DNA of 64,000 nt from NCBI RefSeq assembly GCF_014648635.1, contig NZ_BMRM01000016.1, positions 162,838 through 226,837 on the forward strand. Reading direction: 5' to 3'. Below the pieces are notes generated by a model. That model worked only from the letters and a program-made list of their open reading frames with translations. It made no database searches and was not told the DNA's origin. The translations under genes were made by a program, and so were the position numbers. Positions within the stretch are counted from its first letter, which is position 1; the number at the start of each line of letters is the position of its first letter. Shown in pieces: positions 16,046 through 24,407 of the stretch. The DNA comes from Streptomyces cinerochromogenes. GTDB taxonomy: Bacteria; Actinomycetota; Actinomycetes; Streptomycetales; Streptomycetaceae.

Positions 16046-17533
16046 TCAGACCACCATCGGCCGGTCCGTCGGCCTGATCGGGGCCGGGAGCCGGGAACTC
16101 CCGGTCAGATAGCGGTCGACCGCCGCCGCGACCGCCCGCCCCTCCGCTATCGCCCACACGATGAGCGACTGCCCGCGCGCCGCGTCCCCGGCGGCGAACA
16201 CCCCGGGAACGTTGGTCGCGAAGCCGTCGTCCCGGGCGATCGTGCCGCGCGGCTGCAGCGCCAGCCCCAACTGCTCCATCAGCCCGTCCTCCTGGTCCGG
16301 CCCGGAGAAGCCGAGGGCGAGCAGCACCAGGTCGGCGGGGAGCGACCGTCCGGTGTCCGGCACCGGAAGCCGCTGTTCGTCGACCTCCACCAGATGCAGT
16401 GAGCGCACATTCCCCCTCTCGTCTCCCGTGAAGCGGAGCGTGGACGCCGCGAACAGCCGCGCGTCCGCGTCCGCCGCCGGCGCCGTACGCAGCTCCCGCG
16501 CCTCCTCGTGTGCGGCCGACAACCGGTAGATCTTCGGGTACGTCGGCCACGGCTCGGTGTCCTCGTCGCGCTCGGCACCCGGCTGCGCGTAGATGTCCAG
16601 CTGGGTCACGGACGCGGCCCCCTCGCGCACCGCGGTCCCCAGACAGTCCGCCCCGGTGTCCCCGCCGCCGACGATCACGACGTGCTTGCCGGCGGCAGAC
16701 AGAGGCGAAACCTCCAGGTCCCCTTCACACACCCGGTTGGCGAGCGGCAGATACTCCATCGCCTGGTGTATCCCGTTCAACGAGCGGCCCGGCACCGGAA
16801 GTTCCCGCCACGCCGTCGCTCCTGTGGCGATCACCACCGCGTCGTACCGGGACCGCAGTTCGTCCGCCGGAACGTCCCGGCCGACCGTCGTCGAGGTACG
16901 GAACTTCGTCCCCTCGGCGAGCATCTGCTCGATCCGCCGCTCCAGGTGCCGCTTCTCCATCTTGAACTCGGGGATGCCGTACCGCATCAACCCGCCGATC
17001 CGGTCGTCCTTCTCGTACACCGCGACCGTGTGCCCGGCCCGGGTCAGCTGCTGCGCGGCGGCCAGCCCGGTGGGCCCGGAGCCGATGACGGCGACCGTCT
17101 TCCCGGTCAGCCGCTCGGGCGGCCGGGGCGGAGTGAAACCCTCCTCCCACGCCCGGTCGGCGATCGCGCACTCGACGTTCTTGATGGTGACGGCCGGCTG
17201 GTTGATCGCCAGCACACACCCCGCCTCGCACGGCGCAGGACACAGCCGCCCGGTGAACTCCGGGAAGTTGTTGGTCGCGTGCAGCCGGTCGCTCGCGGAC
17301 CGCCAGTCCTCCCGCGATACCAGGTCGTTCCACTCGGGAATGAGATTGCCCAGCGGACAGGCCTGGTGGCAGAACGGGACGCCGCAGTCCATGCAGCGGT
17401 CGGCCTGCTTGCTGATGATGGGGAGCAGCGCGCCCGGGACGTACACCTCGTCCCAGTCCCGCACCCGCTGCTCGACGGGCCGCCGCGGCCACTCCTGGCG
17501 CGGCGTGGTCATGAACCCCTTGGGATCGGCCAT
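16046..17533 (-). CDS. gltD: Glutamate synthase small subunit (GltD-like), stand-alone
   Basis: A 495-residue NADPH-dependent FAD/Fe-S oxidoreductase. The N-terminal ferredoxin-like part has the cysteines RCMDCGVPFCHQACPLGN and GRLCPAPCEAGC, ligands of two [4Fe-4S] clusters. FAD binding is at KTVAVIGSGPTGLAAAQQLTRAGHTV; the NADPH site is at HVVIVGGGDTGADCLGTAVREGA. FATNVPGVFAAGDAARGQSLIVWAI is the C-terminal FAD motif. In glutamate synthase this subunit feeds electrons to the large subunit; no gltB is adjacent, so it may serve a distant large subunit or be a separate GltD-type reductase. Start ATG 17533 has a GAGGA box 8-9 nt upstream. Confidence 0.9.
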   Translation of the reverse strand: MADPKGFMTTPRQEWPRRPVEQRVRDWDEVYVPGALLPIISKQADRCMDCGVPFCHQACPLGNLIPEWNDLVSREDWRSASDRLHATNNFPEFTGRLCPAPCEAGCVLAINQPAVTIKNVECAIADRAWEEGFTPPRPPERLTGKTVAVIGSGPTGLAAAQQLTRAGHTVAVYEKDDRIGGLMRYGIPEFKMEKRHLERRIEQMLAEGTKFRTSTTVGRDVPADELRSRYDAVVIATGATAWRELPVPGRSLNGIHQAMEYLPLANRVCEGDLEVSPLSAAGKHVVIVGGGDTGADCLGTAVREGAASVTQLDIYAQPGAERDEDTEPWPTYPKIYRLSAAHEEARELRTAPAADADARLFAASTLRFTGDERGNVRSLHLVEVDEQRLPVPDTGRSLPADLVLLALGFSGPDQEDGLMEQLGLALQPRGTIARDDGFATNVPGVFAAGDAARGQSLIVWAIAEGRAVAAAVDRYLTGSSRLPAPIRPTDRPMVV

Positions 17534-17757
17534 GGGCGTCTTCCTCGCGTACGGGCGCCGGAGGCACCGGGTGTACGAAGGGCCGTTCGTCATCGGGCGG
17601 CACTCTTTCGGCCACGATACGTCTCCACCGGCGACGGCGCAGACCTGCGGACAGCGCTTTCTTCCGGAAGGCCTCGGTGCTCGGCCGGGGAGCCGAGGAG
17701 GCGGATGCATCGAGGGGGCGAAGGGCACCCGAAGGGCACCCAGTGGGCGGGGGCGTC

Positions 17758-17849
17758 GAGGGGTGAAGGGCGGCAAGGGGGTGGCGGGCACCGAGGGGGA
17801 GGCGCCGAGGGGCGAAGGGCGGCAAGGGGGCGGCGGGCACCGAGGGGGA
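17758..17849. repeat. 43-bp direct repeat in the gltD - DUF2293 spacer
   Basis: Two copies, 17758-17800 and 17807-17849, differ at only two or three positions and are separated by GGCGCC. Each begins GAGGGGYGAAGGGCGGCAAG. A third degenerate relative (GAGGGGGCGAAGGGCACC) lies at about 17712. The rest of the 17534-17879 spacer shows no gene; the gltD promoter must be in 17540-17660, where the sequence is less repetitive. Confidence 0.8.
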
Positions 17850-17879
17850 TGAGCTCGGCACCCGGAACCGGTCATGATC

Positions 17880-18599
17880 TCAGCCCGCCCCCTCCTCCCC
17901 GGTCTCCTGCCACCCCCGCAGCACACCCTCCACGGCCGGGGCGATCCGGCGTCGCGCCTCGTGCCGCGGCACCCCTCTCATCAGCAGCTGGTCGTACGGC
18001 GTGTCCACGTGCCGTACGCCCGCCACGACCGCCGAGATCACCGCCCCCTCGGTCAGCGCCCGCCCGGCCGCGCTGCGCCCGACGCGACCGCTGCCCCGCA
18101 CCGCCGCATGGGCTGCGATCGCCCGGGCCCGGTCGGCCGGACAACCGGGGAACAGCCGGAGTATCTCGGCCGCGAACGCCGTCACGAACCGCTCGTCCTC
18201 CGCCGCTCTGCGCCGAGCGTCCCGCGCCCGCCGCCGACGCCGCGCCTCCGCGTCCGCCAGACAGCGGGCCTCGGCCCGGGCCAGCGCGGCCTCCTCCACG
18301 AGCACGCCCTGGCGTTCGTAGCGGCTCCTGCGCCGATTGAACCGCACCACCACCGCCGACAACGTGCTCTCCTCCCGCGCCCTGCGGGTCAGCGCCGTGT
18401 CGCCACGCGGCAGGAACACCAGGTGGCCGAGGTCGACGCAGTCCAGGCACCGCGGCACCCCGTCCTCCAGCATCAGCAGCGACAGCGGACCACGATGGCA
18501 GCGGGCGCACCGCTTGCGCTTGAGCGGCTGGACGACGACAAGCCGACCAAGGGAGTGGGGAGTTGGGGAAAGCGCCATACGCGGTACTTTCCCCGCCAC
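17880..18599 (-). CDS. DUF2293-family protein with N-terminal zinc-ribbon-like cysteines
   Basis: A 239-residue protein. Near residues 31-55 are two cysteine pairs, KRCARCHRG and PRCLDCVDL, the layout of a small zinc ribbon. A very basic segment ARRRRRARDARRRAAEDE near residue 120 could bind nucleic acid. The C-terminal half has ILRLFPGCPADRARAIAAHAAVRGSGRVGRSAAGR and a closing TPYDQLLMRGVPRHEARRRIAPAV, typical of DUF2293. GTG 18599 has a GGGAGG box 8-9 nt upstream; ATG 18578 is an alternative. Function unknown; a DNA- or RNA-associated role is inferred only from composition. Confidence 0.75.
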   Translation of the reverse strand: MAGKVPRMALSPTPHSLGRLVVVQPLKRKRCARCHRGPLSLLMLEDGVPRCLDCVDLGHLVFLPRGDTALTRRAREESTLSAVVVRFNRRRSRYERQGVLVEEAALARAEARCLADAEARRRRRARDARRRAAEDERFVTAFAAEILRLFPGCPADRARAIAAHAAVRGSGRVGRSAAGRALTEGAVISAVVAGVRHVDTPYDQLLMRGVPRHEARRRIAPAVEGVLRGWQETGEEGAG

Positions 18600-18863
18600 C
18601 GTCCGGGCCTCCCACGCCCGCCCTGCGTTTCCTCACCCCCTCGAGCACGTCTTCGCACCTCCCCTCCCGCCTCTCCCTCCTTCGCCCGGCCCGCGACACG
18701 TCACTCCCTCCCGTACATCACTCCCTCCCCCCGGTTGCTTACGCCCCGCCGTTCCGGCTGCGGCTCTCCACCCCACGCCCCCGTCTCCACCGGACCACGC
18801 CATCGCCCCCCGCCACCGTCTCCCCGGCACCACCCCCACCCTTCGGCCCGGCCACCCGGCATC

Positions 18864-19505
18864 ATGGGCCCTGTGCGACTCGAACCGATCACCTGGGACC
18901 GGCTGGCCGAGCAGCTCGCCGATCGGCTGGCCGGTGCGGCGCCGGCCGATGGAGGGGCCTGGCAGCGCGTCGGCTTCGACGGTGCGCCGGCCGCCGATCC
19001 AGGAGCCCTCGCCGCTCGGGTCGGCGAGGCGCTGCGGGTGCGCGGCCGGCCCTCGCTGGTGATCGGCACCGAGGGCTTCCTGCGCCCCGCCTCGCTCCGC
19101 CTGGAGCACGGGCGAAGGGACACGGAGTCGTACTACAGCGGATGGTTCGACACGGGCGCCCTGTGGCGCGAGGTCTTCGGCCCGCTCGACCCCGGGGGCA
19201 GTGGGAGGATCCTGCCCGACCTGTGGGATCCGGTCACGGACCGGGCCACCCGCAGCCCGTACGTGCAACTCCCGCCCGACGGCATCTTGTTGCTCCACGG
19301 CCCCCTCCTGCTGCGCCACTGGTTCCCCTTCGACCTCACCGTGCACCTCCTTCTCTCCCCGGGCGCGTTGCGCCGCCGTACCCCGGAGGCCGACCACTGG
19401 ACCCTGCCCGCTTTCGAGCGCTACGAGGCGGAGATCGACCCCGCCGGGACGGCGGACGTCCTGGTCCGCGCCGACGACCCGCGCCACCCCGCTTGGAGCG
19501 GCTGA
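18864..19505 (+). CDS. Uridine kinase-like protein with degenerate P-loop
   Basis: A 213-residue protein resembling actinobacterial uridine kinase-like proteins: WDRLAEQLADRLAG at the N-terminus, GTEGFLRPASLRLEHGRRDTESYYSGWFDTGALWREVFGPLDPGGSGRILPDLWDP in the middle, and LLLHGPLLLRHWFPFDLTVHLLLSPGALRRRT later. The middle and C-terminal parts match the phosphoribulokinase/uridine kinase fold, but where the Walker A G-x4-GK[ST] should be, the sequence is GFDGAPAADPGALAAR, with no lysine. Catalysis by the usual mechanism is therefore doubtful. ATG 18864 lacks an obvious ribosome binding site; GTG 18873 is an alternative. Confidence 0.7.
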   Translation: MGPVRLEPITWDRLAEQLADRLAGAAPADGGAWQRVGFDGAPAADPGALAARVGEALRVRGRPSLVIGTEGFLRPASLRLEHGRRDTESYYSGWFDTGALWREVFGPLDPGGSGRILPDLWDPVTDRATRSPYVQLPPDGILLLHGPLLLRHWFPFDLTVHLLLSPGALRRRTPEADHWTLPAFERYEAEIDPAGTADVLVRADDPRHPAWSG

Positions 19506-19529
19506 TCCGGTCGCGCCTCCGGGGATCCG

Positions 19530-19652
19530 GTGAGACGGCCCGGCGAACCCCTTTTGTATGCACTCGGCATCGACCCGCCGGCCGAGAAGGACGACGAGGT
19601 CCGCGTGATCGTCAGGATCGTCCCGCGGCAGGTCGTGTCCTTCTCGCCCTGA
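19530..19652 (+). pseudogene. Possible remnant of a PPOX/flavin-enzyme C-terminus
   Basis: A 40-codon frame from GTG 19530 to TGA 19652 reads RPGEPLLYALGIDPPAEKDD then EVRVIVRIVPRQVVSFSP. The tail has the look of the last strands of F420- or FMN-dependent PPOX-fold proteins, but nothing N-terminal to it is present; upstream lies the end of the uridine kinase-like gene. It may be a decayed gene end or a chance frame. It has no ribosome binding site. Confidence 0.3.
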
Positions 19653-19709
19653 CCGACGCACCGCCGAGCTCGCGCGGCTGCCGGGAGCGGCGTCCCGCGG
19701 CCCCGTTGC

Positions 19710-20837
19710 TCACAGCCAGCCGTTGCGCCGGAAACCCCGGTACAGCGCCAGACACGCCGTTGCCATCACCGTCATGACCAGTGGGTAGCCGAATCGCCAG
19801 TGCAGCTCCGGCATGTGGTCGAAATTCATGCCGTACACCCCGCACACCATCGTCGGCACGGCGACCACCGCGGCCCAGGCCGTGATCTTCCGCATGTCCT
19901 CGTTCTGCGCGACGGTCACCTGCGCGAGATGCGCCTGCAGGATGGAGTTCAGCAGCTCGTCGAACGCGGCGATCTGCTCCTTGACCCGGATCAGATGGTC
20001 GAACACATCCCGGAAGTAGGCCTGTATCTCGGGGGCGACCGCCCGTATGGGCCGGGTGGCGAGATCCTCCACCGGGCGGCCCAGCGGCACCACCGCCCTT
20101 TTCAGCTCAAGCAGTTCACGTTTCATCTGGTAGATGCGGCCCGGGTCGAGCCGCGCGCCGTTCTCCGAGAACACCTCCGTCTCGACCTGGTCGATGTCGG
20201 CCTGCACCGCGTCCGTGACCGTCAGGTAGTCGTCGACCACATGGTCGGCGATCGCGTGCAATACCGCGGCCGGTCCCTTGGCGAGCTGATGCGGGTCCGC
20301 CTCCAACTCCTCGCGCAGCGGACCCAGCGAGCCGTGCCGGCCGTGCCGCACCGTGATCACGAAGTCCTTGCCGACGAACACCATGATCTCGCCGGTGTCC
20401 ACCACCTCGCTGGTCGCCGTCAGCTGCTCGTGCTCCACATAGCAGACCGTCTTGAACACCGCGAAGAGCGTGTCCCCGTAGTGCTCCAGCTTCGGCCGCT
20501 GATGTGCCTCGACCGCGTCCTCCACCGCCAGCGGATGCAGGTCGAACAGCTCGGCGATACCTGCGAACTCGCGGTCCGTCGGCTCGTGCAGCCCGAGCCA
20601 GACGAAGCCCTCACCGGCCTTGCGTACCAGCCGCACCGCATCCACCAGGTCGGCACACCCGGGCACGCGCACCCCGTCCTGATAGGTCACGCAGTTCACC
20701 ACCGACGAGCCCAGCGGCGATCTGGCGGGATGGCTCAGGTCCACGCGCGGCCGGCGCCGGGCCAGCCGCGCCACCTTGCGCAGGCCGCCGACCCTGCCCA
20801 GCCCCGTGACCTTCCGCAGATTCCCTGCCATCGACAT
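19710..20837 (-). CDS. corA: CorA-type magnesium/cobalt channel
   Basis: A 375-residue CorA protein. ATG 20837 (MSMAGNLRKV) is preceded by GAGGAG at proper spacing. A long cytoplasmic domain (residues about 1-310) with LHEPTDREFAGIAELFDLHPLAVEDAVEAHQRPKLEHYGDTLFAVFKT leads, via the long stalk helix, into two membrane helices. The signature YGMNF selectivity motif follows the first (MVCGVYGMNFDHMPELHWRFGYP), and the protein ends with a short basic tail RGFRRNGWL. CorA forms homopentamers that pass Mg2+ down the membrane potential. Stand-alone, divergent from a methyltransferase. Confidence 0.93.
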   Translation of the reverse strand: MSMAGNLRKVTGLGRVGGLRKVARLARRRPRVDLSHPARSPLGSSVVNCVTYQDGVRVPGCADLVDAVRLVRKAGEGFVWLGLHEPTDREFAGIAELFDLHPLAVEDAVEAHQRPKLEHYGDTLFAVFKTVCYVEHEQLTATSEVVDTGEIMVFVGKDFVITVRHGRHGSLGPLREELEADPHQLAKGPAAVLHAIADHVVDDYLTVTDAVQADIDQVETEVFSENGARLDPGRIYQMKRELLELKRAVVPLGRPVEDLATRPIRAVAPEIQAYFRDVFDHLIRVKEQIAAFDELLNSILQAHLAQVTVAQNEDMRKITAWAAVVAVPTMVCGVYGMNFDHMPELHWRFGYPLVMTVMATACLALYRGFRRNGWL

Positions 20838-20983
20838 CTGGATCTCCTCGCATGGATCTCCTTGCGCAACGCTTTCGCGCCTTGCCCGGCAAGTGTGCCA
20901 GTCCCCGGCACAACGCGGGCGAGCCTGTGGGAACAGGGAGTTCCGCTTGGTTCCCGCCTGTGGACGAAGCGGCGACCAGGCCG

Positions 20984-21120
20984 GACGACCGGGAGAGTCC
21001 GAGGCTCGGGCGGGACGACCGGGAGGCTGCGAGGATCGGGCGGGAGGACCGGGAGGACCGGGAGGACCGGGAGGCCGCGAGGGTCGGGCGGGAGGACCGG
21101 GAGGCTGCGAGGATCGGGGC
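20984..21120. repeat. About 30-bp tandem repeats before the methyltransferase gene
   Basis: Four to five imperfect copies of a unit close to GGCGGGAGGACCGGGAGGC followed by TGCGAGGATCG, with an internal triplication of the 9-mer GGGAGGACC at about 21043-21066. The array ends immediately before ATG 21121, so the ribosome binding region of that gene lies in the repeat. Confidence 0.75.
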
Positions 21121-21915
21121 ATGACGCGATCGGACGGATACCTCCTCGACAACAGGCAAAAAGAGGCGGGCGAGCGCTTCGACGCCTTCACCGCGCTTTT
21201 CGACCCCACGACCTTCCGGCACCTCGAAGGACTCGGGATCGGGCCCGGCTGGCGCTGCTGGGAAGTCGGGGCCGGGGGGACCTCCGTCGTGTCCTGGCTC
21301 GCCGAGAAGGTGGGGCCGGCCGGTCAGGTCGTCGCGACCGACATCGACACCTCACGGCTCACCCCCGCGGCCCGCCCCCCGGTGGAGGCCAGGGTGCACG
21401 ACGTGGGCGCCGAGGAGCCGCCGGGCGAGGGCTTCGACCTCGTCCACGCCCGGCTGGTCCTCGTCCATGTACCCGAGCGGGAGCGGGCCTTGCGGTCCAT
21501 GATCAAGGCCCTGCGCCCCGGCGGCCGACTGCTGGTCGAGGACGCCGACCCGGCCCTCCAACCCCTCACCTGCCCCGACGAGTACGGCCCGGAGCAGCGG
21601 CTCGCCAACCGGCTGCGCCAGGGGTTCCGCGCGCTGCTCGCCGACCGCGGCGCCGCCCTGTCCTACGGCCGTACACTCCCGCGGCTGCTCCGGCAGGCGG
21701 GACTGCACGACGTGGAGGCCGACGCGTACTTCCCCGTGACCTCACCCGCCTGCACCGCCCTGGAGGCCGCGACGGTCCGTCAGATCCGGCACCGGCTCGT
21801 CTCCGCCGGCCTGGCCACCGACGCTGAGATCGACCGGCACCTCGCCAACGTGGAGTCCGGCACCATGGACCTGACCACCGCCCCGATGATCTCCGCGTGG
21901 GGCCGCAAGGGGTAG
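21121..21915 (+). CDS. Class I SAM-dependent methyltransferase
   Basis: A 264-residue enzyme of the methyltransferase_25/UbiE-like group. Motif I is CWEVGAGGTSVVSWLAEKVGPAGQVVATDIDTS near residues 40-72. FDLVHARLVLVHVPERERALRSMIKALRPGGRLLVEDAD contains the motif II/III region. The C-terminal half would bind the acceptor, which cannot be predicted. ATG 21121 directly follows the tandem repeat, whose GAGGATCGGGG may serve as ribosome binding site. The gene converges with the PfkB kinase gene ending at 22028. Confidence 0.85.
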   Translation: MTRSDGYLLDNRQKEAGERFDAFTALFDPTTFRHLEGLGIGPGWRCWEVGAGGTSVVSWLAEKVGPAGQVVATDIDTSRLTPAARPPVEARVHDVGAEEPPGEGFDLVHARLVLVHVPERERALRSMIKALRPGGRLLVEDADPALQPLTCPDEYGPEQRLANRLRQGFRALLADRGAALSYGRTLPRLLRQAGLHDVEADAYFPVTSPACTALEAATVRQIRHRLVSAGLATDAEIDRHLANVESGTMDLTTAPMISAWGRKG

Positions 21916-22027
21916 CCGACCCGGGGGCCGCCGGCCGCGCCGGACCGTTTCCGCGGGCGTGGCCGAATGCTGCCCCGAGCCCCCTGGAGCCCCTGGCGCG
22001 CACCGAAGAGACCGGGCACTCGCCGGC

Positions 22028-22951
22028 CTAGCCCCCGTTCCCCGGATGCGGCGGCCTGCCGCCCACCCGTCCTACCGCCTCGGCCCCCGCCCCGCAGCCC
22101 CGTTCCGCCGCCTCCTCCACGGTTGCGCCCGCCAGCAGCGCGGCAAGGAAGGCGCCGGTGAAGGCGTCACCCGCGCCCGTGGTGTCCCGGGGCACCGCCG
22201 GCACAGCCGGGACCCGGGCCGGCACGGCCCCGGAGCGGGCCACCAGCGCCCCGTCCGCACCGGCCTTGACCACCACCAGCGGCACCAGCCGGCTCAGCTT
22301 GGCCGCCGCGTCCACCGGATCCGGCAGCCCGGTCAGCAGACACGCCTCGTCCCGGCTGGGCAGCAGCAGATCCAGCCCCTCCGCGAAGGCCAGGAAACGG
22401 TCCACCCCCAGCTCCACCAGGAAGCCGGACGACGCCGGGTCCAGACTCACCGGCACACCGCGCGCGCGTGCCGCCGCGAGCGCCTTCTCGGCGAGCGCCC
22501 GGCTCGGCTCCGTGAACAGCAGATACCCCGACAGGTGCAGCCGGGCCACCCCGTCGAGGAGCCCCTCCGACCAGTCGGCCGGGTCCAGCCGCAGGGACGC
22601 CCCGCTGTCCGTCAGAAACGTCCGCTCCGCAGCCGCACCCGTGTCGACGAGGCAGATCACGGTCCCCGTCGCCGCGTCCGGGTCCACCACGAGCCGGGGC
22701 CGCACCCCGGCCGCGACCAGCTCACGCTCGTGCCACGCGGCGGCGTCCGCACCCACCCGCCCCAGCAGCCGTACGTCCGCGCAGCCCGCGTGAGCCGCCC
22801 AGCAGGCCACGTTGGCGCCGGCGCCGCCCGGCAGCGTCCGGATCACAGAGGCCGTATCGGTGCCGACCGCGAGCGGGCCCCGGTGCCGGGCCACCACATC
22901 GGTGACCACGTCCCCGACGACCAGCAGCGCTCCGTTCCATCTCGCGGTCAC
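22028..22951 (-). CDS. psuK: PfkB-family kinase, probably pseudouridine kinase
   Basis: A 307-residue ribokinase-family enzyme. The first signature is GGAGANVACWAAHAG near residue 45; the second, with catalytic aspartate, is RDTTGAGDAFTGAFLAALLAG near 255. The GTG start at 22951 overlaps the stop of psuG (GTGA), so translation is coupled. PfkB kinases next to psuG phosphorylate pseudouridine to pseudouridine 5'-phosphate, which PsuG then cleaves to uracil and ribose 5-phosphate. The kinase assignment rests mainly on this neighbourhood, because PfkB sequences alone do not fix the substrate. Confidence 0.8.
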   Translation of the reverse strand: MTARWNGALLVVGDVVTDVVARHRGPLAVGTDTASVIRTLPGGAGANVACWAAHAGCADVRLLGRVGADAAAWHERELVAAGVRPRLVVDPDAATGTVICLVDTGAAAERTFLTDSGASLRLDPADWSEGLLDGVARLHLSGYLLFTEPSRALAEKALAAARARGVPVSLDPASSGFLVELGVDRFLAFAEGLDLLLPSRDEACLLTGLPDPVDAAAKLSRLVPLVVVKAGADGALVARSGAVPARVPAVPAVPRDTTGAGDAFTGAFLAALLAGATVEEAAERGCGAGAEAVGRVGGRPPHPGNGG

Positions 22952-23856
22952 CCCCTGGTCCACGCCGTGGCGATCCGCGCCGCCAGCCGAACGTTGCCGC
23001 GCACCGCCGCCAGGTTGGCGCTCAGGGAGGCCCCGTCGGTGTGCCGGACCAGGTAGTCCAGCAGGAACGGTGTCACCGCCTGCCCGGTGACGCCCTGCTC
23101 CGCGCAGGCGCGCAGCGCGTCGGCGAGCACGCGCGCGTGCAGTGCGGGATCGAGTTGTTCCGCCTCCGGTACCGGATGGGCGACGATCAGCGCCGAGCCC
23201 GGTGCGTCCAGCGTGTCCTGGGCATGCATGACGGCGGCCACCTGCTCCGGGGTGTCCAGCGTCCAGTCGACCGGATGCCCCGAATCCGACAGATAGAAGC
23301 CGGGGAACCGGTCCGTGCCGTACCCGGCGACGGCCACGCCCAGCGTCTCCAGCCGCTGCAGCGTCGCCGGCACGTCCAGGATCGACTTCACGCCCGCGCA
23401 CACCACCGTGATCCGGGTGCGCGCCAGCAGTCCCAGGTCGGCCGACTCGTCCTGGGTCACCGTCCACTCCCGGTGCACACCGCCCAGCCCGCCGGTGGCG
23501 AACACCCGGACCCCCGCCAGTGCCGCCAGCTGCGCCGTCGCCGACACGGTGGTCGCACCGCTCGCCCTCGCCGCCACCGCCAGCGGCAGGTCACGGTGGC
23601 CCAGCTTGCGGATGCCGTCCTCGTTCGCGACCCGCTCCAGCTGCTGCTTGTCCAGGCCGACCCGGGGCCGGCCGTCGAGCACGGCGATGGTCGCCGGTAC
23701 GGCGCCCTCCCGCCGCACCGCCTCCTCCAGCTCCAGCGCCACCTGCAGGTTGCGCGGGCGGGGCAGGCCGTGCGCGATGATCGTGGACTCGAGGGCCACC
23801 ACCGGCCGTCCCGCGTCGAGCGCCTCCCGGACTTCTTCCGACACCACCAGCACCAC
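22948..23856 (-). CDS. psuG: Pseudouridine-5'-phosphate glycosidase
   Basis: A 302-residue PsuG protein, cleaving pseudouridine 5'-phosphate to uracil and ribose 5-phosphate. Family hallmarks are VVALESTIIAHGLPRPRNLQVA at the N-terminus, the GATTVSATAQLAALAGVRVFATGGLGGVHR block, the VVCAGVKSILDVPATLQRLETLGVAVAGYGTDRFPGFY core and GQAVTPFLLDYLVRHTDGASL near the C-terminus. GTG 23856 has a GGAGG box about 6 nt upstream. First gene of a two-gene salvage operon with the kinase. Confidence 0.95.
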   Translation of the reverse strand: MVLVVSEEVREALDAGRPVVALESTIIAHGLPRPRNLQVALELEEAVRREGAVPATIAVLDGRPRVGLDKQQLERVANEDGIRKLGHRDLPLAVAARASGATTVSATAQLAALAGVRVFATGGLGGVHREWTVTQDESADLGLLARTRITVVCAGVKSILDVPATLQRLETLGVAVAGYGTDRFPGFYLSDSGHPVDWTLDTPEQVAAVMHAQDTLDAPGSALIVAHPVPEAEQLDPALHARVLADALRACAEQGVTGQAVTPFLLDYLVRHTDGASLSANLAAVRGNVRLAARIATAWTRG

Positions 23857-23959
23857 GTGCCCGCCTCCTGTCCGCCGGTCCGTCCTTCCTCATCTCTGGC
23901 GGGCACCGGCCGCCGCTAAACGCTTGTGGCCCGTGGGGGAGGCCACCAGCCTGGGTCAC

Positions 23960-24403
23960 ATGACGAACAACACCACGCGCCTCGACCACGTCGTCCTGTG
24001 GGTGACCGACCCGGTCGCCGCAGCGGTCTTCTACGACACGGCCGTCGGCCTGGAACCGATCCACGTCGCCGAGTTCGTGCAGGGCACGGTGTCCTTCCCC
24101 TCAGCCCGTGTCAACGAGGAGACCATCCTCGACCTCGCCCCGAAGACCCTCGCCGAACGGATGCGGATGCTGCCCGGCTCCGACGACAGCGCCGGCCACC
24201 CGGTCAACCACGTCTGCCTGTCCCTGCCGGCCGACGCCTTCGACGCCCTGCGCTCCCGCCTGGAGGACCACGACGTCCCTGTGTCGGACATCGACCACGG
24301 CTTGTCCGGCGCCCGCGGCAACGCCACGCGCAGCTTCTACTTCCGCGACCCCGACGGCAACGTCTTCGAGGCCCGGCACTACGACGAGCAGCCGCGTCCC
24401 TGA
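23960..24403 (+). CDS. VOC-family (glyoxalase/dioxygenase fold) protein
   Basis: A 147-residue protein with paired beta-alpha-beta-beta-beta modules. RLDHVVLWVTDPVAAAVFYDTAVGLEPIHV opens the first module with its metal-ligand histidine; HPVNHVCLSLPADAFDALRSRLE opens the second; SFYFRDPDGNVFEARHYDEQ ends it with the conserved glutamate. These residues suggest a divalent-metal site as in glyoxalase I and fosfomycin-resistance enzymes, but the substrate is unknown. ATG 23960 follows a GGGAGG box at slightly long spacing. Converges with ogt, leaving only 4 bp between stops. Confidence 0.85.
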   Translation: MTNNTTRLDHVVLWVTDPVAAAVFYDTAVGLEPIHVAEFVQGTVSFPSARVNEETILDLAPKTLAERMRMLPGSDDSAGHPVNHVCLSLPADAFDALRSRLEDHDVPVSDIDHGLSGARGNATRSFYFRDPDGNVFEARHYDEQPRP

Positions 24404-24407
24404 CCCG

